Assembly: GCA_025642075.2 (NCBI GenBank)
Contig: JAODUO010000488.1
Location: 62,001-126,000 of the forward strand
DNA: 64,000 bases
DNA from: Ridgeia piscesae
Lineage: Eukaryota; Annelida; Polychaeta; Sabellida; Siboglinidae
Direction: 5' to 3'
Part shown: one piece after another, positions 61,001 through 64,000 of the stretch
Layout of the letters: every line of letters begins with the position of its first letter
Position numbering within the stretch: the first letter of the stretch is position 1
Translations under genes and position numbers: made by a program
The notes under the pieces: model-generated
Databases searched by the model: none
What the model was told of the DNA's origin: nothing
What the model saw: only the letters and a program-made list of their open reading frames with translations

Positions 61001-63433
61001 CATAGACCGTCTGTGTTGTGTTGTCCAGGCATAGACCGTCTTTTGTTGTCCAGGCATAGACCGTCTGTGTTGTGTTGTCCAGGCATAGACCGTCTGTGTT
61101 GTGTTGTCCAGGCATAGACCGCCTGTGTTGCTGCACCAAGGAAGGACACCTGCACTTCTACGCTGTTGGACCGGCCAAACTACACCACCAGGACAGCGAG
61201 TTGGACCTTCACTGCCCACCAGTATGTGCGATCACTGATGGTCAGTCGGGCAAGGACGAGACAGACATGACCGTGTCCGACCAGGTGTCACACACAGGTA
61301 AGTGTTGATATAAATAAAAAGAGTGTCATGTTTTGTATTTTAGAAATTTTGTTGATTAAATTATGTCAAATGTTTCCTGCAGTCTGCCAGTGTACTCAGG
61401 AATGTCCTGCTTAATAATTCAGTGTATGTTGATAATTCAGCAAATATGTTTGGAAATTTAAAGAAAAATAGAATTCCAAATTAATATTGTACTGTGGCAG
61501 TGATCCAAGCCACCTGCATGTTGAAAAATTTAACAAGATTTAACAAGATTGCCACCTAGAGATTCAACTCTAGATGGCAGGTGGACTAGGAAGCCCTTTG
61601 GCTTATCGAGAGTGTAACCTATCTATCTAAGTATACCCTCGCCCGTCTTAGGTATATGTTCGATTTTATTTTTAAATATATTAACACTACTAGCACCTAC
61701 ACAATCAGCTGATAATCTGTTCCATTCATTTACTGTTTGTGAAAATGACAATCTGATCTCCTCTCAATCTTCTGGTTTCTAGTGTTGTTAAACCACATTC
61801 TTTTAGACGCATTTCGTAACTAATATTCCTGAGTTTTTGTATAATTTTGGTTGCTCTCCTTTGTACTCTTTCTAGCATATCAATATCCTTCTTGCGATAT
61901 GGCCTCCATGCTTGTATACAATATTCTAAATGAGGCCAAACTATTGTTTTATACAGCGGTATTATTAGTTCTGTTGTTGTACACTATATTTCGCCTAAGT
62001 AATCCAAGAATTTGGTTTCCCTTCGCTGCTGCAATTCCACACTGCTCTGATACCTTCATGTTAGCACTAATAGTTAATCCTAAGTCCTTTTCCTTTACGG
62101 TAGTATTTAGTACAGTACCACCCATTGTATAATGTGCATCTTCATTCCCATGTAGTGTGTGGAGGCACTTACCCTTTCCAAAATTAAACAGCATTTGCCA
62201 CTTCTCAGACCATTCTGTCAACTTATTAAGATCATAAACCTCATGTTATTATGGAAACATGTTTATATGAAATCTTAAAGATCAACACTTGCATGTATGT
62301 TTCATACCGACCTCTTTCATTAAACTCATCCAATGTTTTCTCTTTGCTTCCACGTTTCTTTTTCTGGTGTATTCTGACGTATTTCATTTGCCTCCTGCCT
62401 AGACGACCTGTTGGTGCGGCGACCTCTCTCCACGGAGGTTCTCACGACCCTGGTGGAGCTCACCAAGTTTGAGAACCTCGTGCCGCGTTTCTCCGCGACT
62501 GTGCCACCGTGCTGGAGCGAGATGCAGCAGGAACAGCAGCAACGACGTCACCCACAGCACCTGCACTGTCACGGGGAGGCAACACAACACACACGCACCT
62601 GGAGACTACAACAGGACAGGTATGTGACAACTGACACGTCCATCATTACCATATGCCTGTTCTGCAGAAGAGCCAAAATTTGTGTCGTGTCCAGAATTTT
62701 TTGCAAGAGTTGCATGTCTTATAATGTCATCTTTCAGTGTTGAGTGTTTGAAATGAAGGCTTCTGAATCTGTGGCTGCCGATTCAAAAGGCATTCCACTG
62801 ATTCTTTACTATGTTAGGTAATATATCATGATAGAAACTCTGTACTATCTAGACTTATTTCTGTACACCTGTCCATTGGTGGCGAGACATTGTTTCTGAC
62901 CCTCATACTCACCCGCTGATTATTTCCACATTTGAAATGTCTCCCTTCCTGTGTGTTTCAGCTCGAGCTGGGATGAGCACCTGCTTGAGTTGGTTCTACC
63001 CCGGCCCTGCTGCGTCAGTCACATCGACCTGAAGTTCAGCCTCCACCCCCTCTGTATCACCCCGCCCTCGATACAGATCACCCTCCTCAAGCAGAGCAGT
63101 TCAACGATTGGCCGCGCCACCATCGCCGAACCTTCAGCGCCCTCTGTTGAGGTGGATGCTGGGATCGATTTCAAAGTTGATTCACAGCAACGTTTGTCGA
63201 GGTCGACAAACAGCTCGTTGACGAAGGAATTTCTTGAGAGGCACAGTGCAGAGGTGGTTTGTGGGCCGGTGGAGCTCGCGAACTTTGTTGACCTGTCCGG
63301 TCGCGGCGGTCTCGTGACACTGACTAGTCCGAAACTGCTGCGTATCAAGACGAAGTCGTTCCTCCTGCACATCAAGGCACTGCCGTGTGAGAGGCCGCCC
63401 TCACCCATTCAACGCGACAAGGCTGGCAAGTCG
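42827..63433 (+). CDS. BIRC6: Baculoviral IAP repeat-containing protein 6 (BRUCE), N-terminal 14 coding exons, partial
   Basis: join(42827..43004,49182..49363,51357..51491,51917..52179,52756..52884,53775..53848,54342..54391,54867..54962,55288..55448,55869..56014,56327..57706,61112..61297,62403..62619,62962..63433) is 3669 nt, 1223 codons, open throughout with matching phases. BIRC6 is a giant (~4850 residues in human) cytosolic E2/E3 hybrid ubiquitin ligase that restrains caspases, SMAC and autophagy; its UBC domain is C-terminal and lies outside this window. Visible here: beta-propeller blades (EWLVGEDGCLS, GLRKDLNGVLLLDTALQ), the BIR domain with C279-x2-C282-x16-H299-x6-C306, then propeller strands (DYIATSTLHGNVAVWNM, GGCILLYRV, TTYKGDVKILDLCDF, GIDRLCCCTKEGHLHF), RFSATVPPCW...QQQRRHPQHLH and WDEHLLELVLP of the following beta-sandwich. 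The start ATG at 42827 has G at +4. BTBD7 and BIRC6 are unlinked in human. Confidence 0.95.
44262..44455 (+). mobile_element. MITE family, diverged partial copy
   Basis: Recognised by cttgtccacccgttacttct, aaatgttgccagttatgcct and catgcataacaccctg. Both ends are poorly preserved. Confidence 0.55.
44691..44996 (+). mobile_element. MITE family, copy 2
   Basis: Starts ggcatagctttatgcagaga and ends cctgcataaagccctgcc, with inverted ends flanked by ccaggt/cctggt. Collinear with the copy at 22351. Confidence 0.78.
45240..45530 (+). mobile_element. tRNA-derived SINE family, copy 2
   Basis: Left part ggtagagcttccgactcttg...acccaggttaaagtg resembles a decayed tRNA head. Then cactctatattgctccagtt, gctggatgcttcccagagaa, ggactggatactgcactg and a short tail. 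Confidence 0.72.
46592..46904 (-). mobile_element. MITE family, copy 3 (minus)
   Basis: Reverse orientation of the copy at 44691, from gcccagggctttatgcagga to ctacataaagttatgcttc. Confidence 0.78.
46905..47172 (-). mobile_element. MITE family, copy 4 (minus, adjacent to copy 3)
   Basis: Reverse orientation, more diverged (aggcctttgtgcaggatat ... ggtctctgcacacat). It directly abuts copy 3, so the two form a tandem pair. Confidence 0.68.
48205..48745. repeat. 25-bp minisatellite (~21 units)
   Basis: Unit gtttcatgcagattcatgta + aaacc, with variable positions at attcRtg/attcctg and aaaacN. BIRC6 intron 1. Confidence 0.97.
48751..48910 (+). mobile_element. tRNA-derived SINE family, copy 3 (best-preserved tRNA head)
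   Basis: agtggcacagtggctaagag resembles a pol III A box, and aagttcaaatcctg a B box (GTTCAAATCC). These are followed by the family body ctacattgctacaattcatt. It starts where the 25-bp array ends. Confidence 0.72.
49182..49363 (+). CDS. BIRC6: BIRC6 exon 2
   Basis: Between gtcttgcag and gtaggt; residues 60-120 with RKDLNGVLLLDTALQTPISK, almost identical to the vertebrate stretch. Ends phase 0. Confidence 0.93.
49826..50254. repeat. 27-bp minisatellite (~16 units)
   Basis: Unit gggcatcatgacaagtaaca + cattttW. The only common variation is the last base, T or A, in the order TATTATAATTAATTA. Confidence 0.97.
51117..51335 (+). mobile_element. SINE family, copy 4
   Basis: Shares atgagtgcctggctatagac, a cttagctgtatg block and gtacaggatactatgcgata. 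Ends ~20 bp before the exon 3 acceptor of BIRC6. Confidence 0.62.
51357..51491 (+). CDS. BIRC6: BIRC6 exon 3
   Basis: Residues 121-165 (GVAYVEDVLRGLETGIEAAQ, then ANHKVAK). Acceptor gttgtag. The donor is gttgaa, canonical only in GT; reading through would add about 52 residues and stop at ~51645. Confidence 0.88.
51492..51916 (+). other. BIRC6 intron 3
   Basis: 425 bp; mostly a SINE copy. Confidence 0.7.
51660..51850 (+). mobile_element. SINE family, copy 5
   Basis: Blocks gcgcattaattgtagcatgg, ctggatgcttccc and gagtactagatactc. It fills much of the short intron between exons 3 and 4. Confidence 0.62.
51917..52179 (+). CDS. BIRC6: BIRC6 exon 4
   Basis: Residues 166-252 and two bases: WATVCLRLPHCKLLS, PGLSVASAIIDRLMYLMPG, RALMYSEAVRRDTFSKWPH. 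Acceptor gccaccag, donor gtaagg, phase 2. Confidence 0.93.
52180..52755 (+). other. BIRC6 intron 4
   Basis: AT-rich, nothing recognised. Confidence 0.6.
52756..52884 (+). CDS. BIRC6: BIRC6 exon 5 (BIR domain, first half)
   Basis: Acceptor ctcctacag. Encodes FYHQPSSTGDDRAMCFTCNV, supplying zinc ligands C279 and C282, then CWEPTDEPW. Donor gtgagg, phase 2. Confidence 0.95.
52885..53774 (+). other. BIRC6 intron 5
   Basis: Separates the two halves of the BIR domain. Contains a ~23-bp motif in three copies (cagcagaaatactcaccctc, 52957-53012) and a partial SINE. Confidence 0.6.
53505..53660 (+). mobile_element. SINE family, copy 6 (partial)
   Basis: gtgcattaattgaagcatgg and ctgaaagcttcccagagaag match the family body; head missing. 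Confidence 0.58.
53775..53848 (+). CDS. BIRC6: BIRC6 exon 6 (BIR domain, second half)
   Basis: Acceptor tttgttgtag. Encodes SEHERHSPQCPYVKGEYTQN, supplying zinc ligands H299 and C306. Donor gtaagg, phase 1. The zinc site is thus built from two exons 890 bp apart. Confidence 0.94.
53849..54341 (+). other. BIRC6 intron 6
   Basis: Nothing recognised. Confidence 0.55.
54342..54391 (+). CDS. BIRC6: BIRC6 exon 7
   Basis: 50-nt exon, residues 321-337 (VTYATEPAHLHGSTTDK); acceptor ttgcttccag, donor gtatgt, phase 0. Matches human VTLATSPAQF region. Confidence 0.87.
54392..54866 (+). other. BIRC6 intron 7
   Basis: Nothing recognised. Confidence 0.55.
54867..54962 (+). CDS. BIRC6: BIRC6 exon 8
   Basis: Residues 338-369 with DYIATSTLHGNVAVWNM, a WD-type propeller blade. 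Acceptor tcttcag, donor gtttgt, phase 0. Confidence 0.9.
54963..55287 (+). other. BIRC6 intron 8
   Basis: Nothing recognised. Confidence 0.55.
55288..55448 (+). CDS. BIRC6: BIRC6 exon 9
   Basis: Residues 370-422, starting QHTKFNIDPTEPIVA (human HLKFEINAYDPAIV). Acceptor cctgcag; donor gtaccc is weak; phase 2. Confidence 0.87.
55449..55868 (+). other. BIRC6 intron 9
   Basis: Nothing recognised. Confidence 0.55.
55869..56014 (+). CDS. BIRC6: BIRC6 exon 10
   Basis: Residues 423-471, including ISEIIDVSGAWKKP and EVLEIPLEISQP, from a poorly conserved loop. Acceptor gattcaag, donor gtacgt (phase 1). A second GT 4 bases on is possible but breaks the frame to exon 11. Confidence 0.75.
56015..56326 (+). 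other. BIRC6 intron 10
   Basis: Nothing recognised. Confidence 0.55.
56327..57706 (+). CDS. BIRC6: BIRC6 exon 11 (large)
   Basis: 1380 nt, residues 471-931. Includes NPFVPYLLVHDIS, a Ser/Pro-rich disordered part (PPPPPKGS), HVIQCIEFPQEHVDSSQYVS, GGCILLYRV, DTIDDTVMSIVMLPPEIVQL, an acidic run (EDDDDDD) and TTYKGDVKILDLCDFKTLAR. Acceptor tttctcag, donor gtgagt, phase 1. Confidence 0.93.
56653..56666 (+). promoter_or_regulatory. CTCF-like motif in BIRC6 exon 11
   Basis: CCAGTAGGTGGCGC fits CCASYAGRKGGCRS at every position. It lies in coding sequence, so it may be coincidence. Confidence 0.35.
57037..57050 (+). promoter_or_regulatory. Second CTCF-like motif in BIRC6 exon 11
   Basis: CCGCTAGGTGGCAG fits the same core with one substitution that is common in known sites; same orientation, ~385 bp downstream of the first. 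Confidence 0.35.
57707..58427 (+). other. BIRC6 intron 11, proximal part
   Basis: A ~22-bp motif (gatattgcacctgtcaaca) is doubled at 57731-57773. Otherwise AT-rich with nothing recognised. Confidence 0.55.
58428..58622. repeat. 32-bp minisatellite (six units)
   Basis: Unit cagtggaagtatccctaggt + gattgtagtggt, with cctag/ccgag and gatt/gata variants. Confidence 0.95.
58681..61130. repeat. 29-bp minisatellite built from the BIRC6 exon 12 splice junction (~80 units)
   Basis: Each unit consists of tgttgtccag (end of the intron with acceptor AG) and gcatagaccg + Yctgtgttg (first 19 bases of exon 12). Most units have T where the exon has C; in the exon this is the third base of an Arg codon. Several units are 28 bp (one base lost at gaccgctg). 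59165-59420 is strongly degraded. The last unit at the right is the true acceptor plus exon start at 61112. Every minus-strand frame is open, giving a false 838-codon ORF. Confidence 0.96.
61112..61297 (+). CDS. BIRC6: BIRC6 exon 12 (5' end lies inside the 29-bp minisatellite)
   Basis: With the last G of exon 11 it reads GIDRLCCCTKEGHLHFYAVG, matching human GTDRLCACTKGGELHF. The acceptor gttgtgttgtccag and the first ~19 exon bases are the final unit of the tandem array. The next two upstream copies of the junction begin at 61083 and 61054, exactly 29 bp apart. Donor gtaagt, phase 1. Confidence 0.92.
61298..62402 (+). other. BIRC6 intron 12
   Basis: Mostly occupied by the minus-strand LINE fragment. 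Confidence 0.7.
61527..62240 (-). pseudogene. 3' end of a CR1/Jockey-like LINE (minus strand)
   Basis: Read on the minus strand: DKLTEWSEKWQMLFNFGKGK, MGGTVLNTTVKEKDLGLTIS, then frameshifts, EMRLKECGLTTLETRRLRGD, a 3' UTR and a terminal aatcttgtta repeat at ~61527-61550. This is the region after the RT palm, through the element's 3' end. 5'-truncated and inactive. Confidence 0.85.
62403..62619 (+). CDS. BIRC6: BIRC6 exon 13
   Basis: Residues 994-1065: EVLTTLVELTKFENLVPRFS, ATVPPCWSEMQQEQQQRRHP, QHLH and QHTRTWRLQ, nearly identical to vertebrate BIRC6. Acceptor cctgcctag, donor gtatgt, phase 2. Confidence 0.95.
62620..62961 (+). other. BIRC6 intron 13
   Basis: Nothing recognised. Confidence 0.55.
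62962..63433 (+). CDS. BIRC6: BIRC6 exon 14 (last in window)
   Basis: Residues 1066-1223: SWDEHLLELVLPRPCCVSHI, IQITLLKQSS, VVCGPVELANFVDLSGRGGL, VTLTSPKLLRIKTKSFLLHI, a jelly-roll-like beta-sandwich in the vertebrate structure. Acceptor gtgtttcag, donor gtaagt, phase 0. Confidence 0.94.
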
Positions 63434-64000
63434 GTAAGTTGTGTCACTGTCGTTGTGGGAGGTTGTATAATGTGTTGTATTACACTGGGTGTGTGTGTTG
63501 TGTGGGTGTGTGATGTGTGAGTGTGTTGTATGGGTGTGTTGTATGGGTGTGTTGTGTGGGTGTGTGTGAGTCTGTGTTGTGTGACATGTGGGTGTGTTTG
63601 AGTGTGTTGTATGGGTGTGTTGTGTGACATGTGGGTGTGTTTGAGTGTGTTGTGTTACGTATGGGTGTGTGTTGTGGGAGTGTGTTGTGTGATGTGTGGA
63701 TGTGTCAGTGTGGTGTGTTTGAGTGTGTTGTGTGACATGTGGGTGTGTGTGAGTCTGTGTTGTGTGACGTATGGGTGTGTTTGAGTGTTGTGTGATGTGT
63801 GAGTGTGTTTGAGTGTGTTGTGTGACATGTGAGTGTGTTTGAGTGTGTTGTGTGACATGTGGGTGTGTGTGAGTCTGTGTTGTGTGACGTATGGGTGTGT
63901 TTGAGTGTGTTGTGTGACATGTGGGTGTGTGTGAGTCTGTGTTGTGTGACGTATGGGTGTGTTTGAGTGTTGTGTGATGTGTGAGTGTGTTTGAGTGTGT
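63434..64000 (+). repeat. GT-rich degenerate repeat in BIRC6 intron 14
   Basis: Starts ~45 bp after the exon 14 donor and runs to the window edge. Composed of gtgtgttgtgtgacatgtgg-type phrases with a longer ~60-bp pattern in the right half. ORFs of THTHTT type on the minus strand are artefacts. Confidence 0.9.

Noticed and set aside
58639..61155. 838-codon minus-strand ORF with a 29-residue repeat (and 608-, 435-codon companions)
   Set aside because: A 29-bp tandem repeat without stops on the minus strand is open in every frame and gives a 29-residue period automatically. No conserved domain, no splice context, and it lies opposite the BIRC6 exon 12 junction.
63409..63920. Thr/His-rich minus-strand ORFs at the right edge
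   Set aside because: Translations of the GT-rich low-complexity intron.

Overview
This is nuclear DNA from a bilaterian animal, probably a marine invertebrate. The species cannot be fixed from the sequence. The genes are split into many small exons with GT-AG introns, the coding matches are to animal-only families, and about a fifth of the window by eye is minisatellite. The rest of the non-coding DNA holds DNA-transposon MITEs (foldback, piggyBac-like, hAT-like), LINE fragments and a tRNA-derived SINE family. Bacterial features such as operons, ribosome binding sites or CRISPR arrays are absent.

Layout. (1) 61-920, minus strand: a two-exon gene for a 71-residue mitochondrial protein that looks like cytochrome c oxidase subunit 8. 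(2) 2980-32477, plus strand: a complete seven-exon BTBD7 gene of 836 residues. Its 18.7 kb first intron holds a 2.7 kb tandem duplication, two large arrays of a 49-bp minisatellite, a 102-bp array, and a 79-bp array split by a piggyBac-type MITE with intact TTAA target duplications. Later introns hold a 13-bp array, a hAT-type MITE and a LINE tail. (3) 32478-42826: the BTBD7 3' UTR, then an intergenic stretch with a SINE, a broken LINE on the minus strand, a 20-bp minisatellite that has duplicated part of that LINE, and further LINE debris. (4) 42827-63433, plus strand: the first 14 coding exons (1223 residues) of BIRC6/BRUCE, with the N-terminal beta-propeller and BIR domain. The gene runs off the right edge.

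Most striking observation: the ~2.4 kb, ~29-bp minisatellite at 58681-61130 ends inside BIRC6 exon 12. Each unit is a copy of the intron-exon junction (about 10 intronic bases ending in the acceptor AG plus about 19 exonic bases). The intron therefore carries roughly 80 copies of the acceptor sequence ahead of the real one. In the correct frame an ordinary 29-bp unit runs into TAG at once, so only the last acceptor gives full-length BIRC6.

Second: COX8-like and BTBD7 lie head to head. As I recall the human map, COX8C and BTBD7 have the same arrangement at 14q32.12, which would be very old conserved microsynteny. The three genes do not form one pathway (respiratory chain, epithelial branching/adhesion control, and ubiquitin-dependent control of apoptosis and autophagy). 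Splice sites and identities were read by eye; frame and phase agree at every junction of all three genes.
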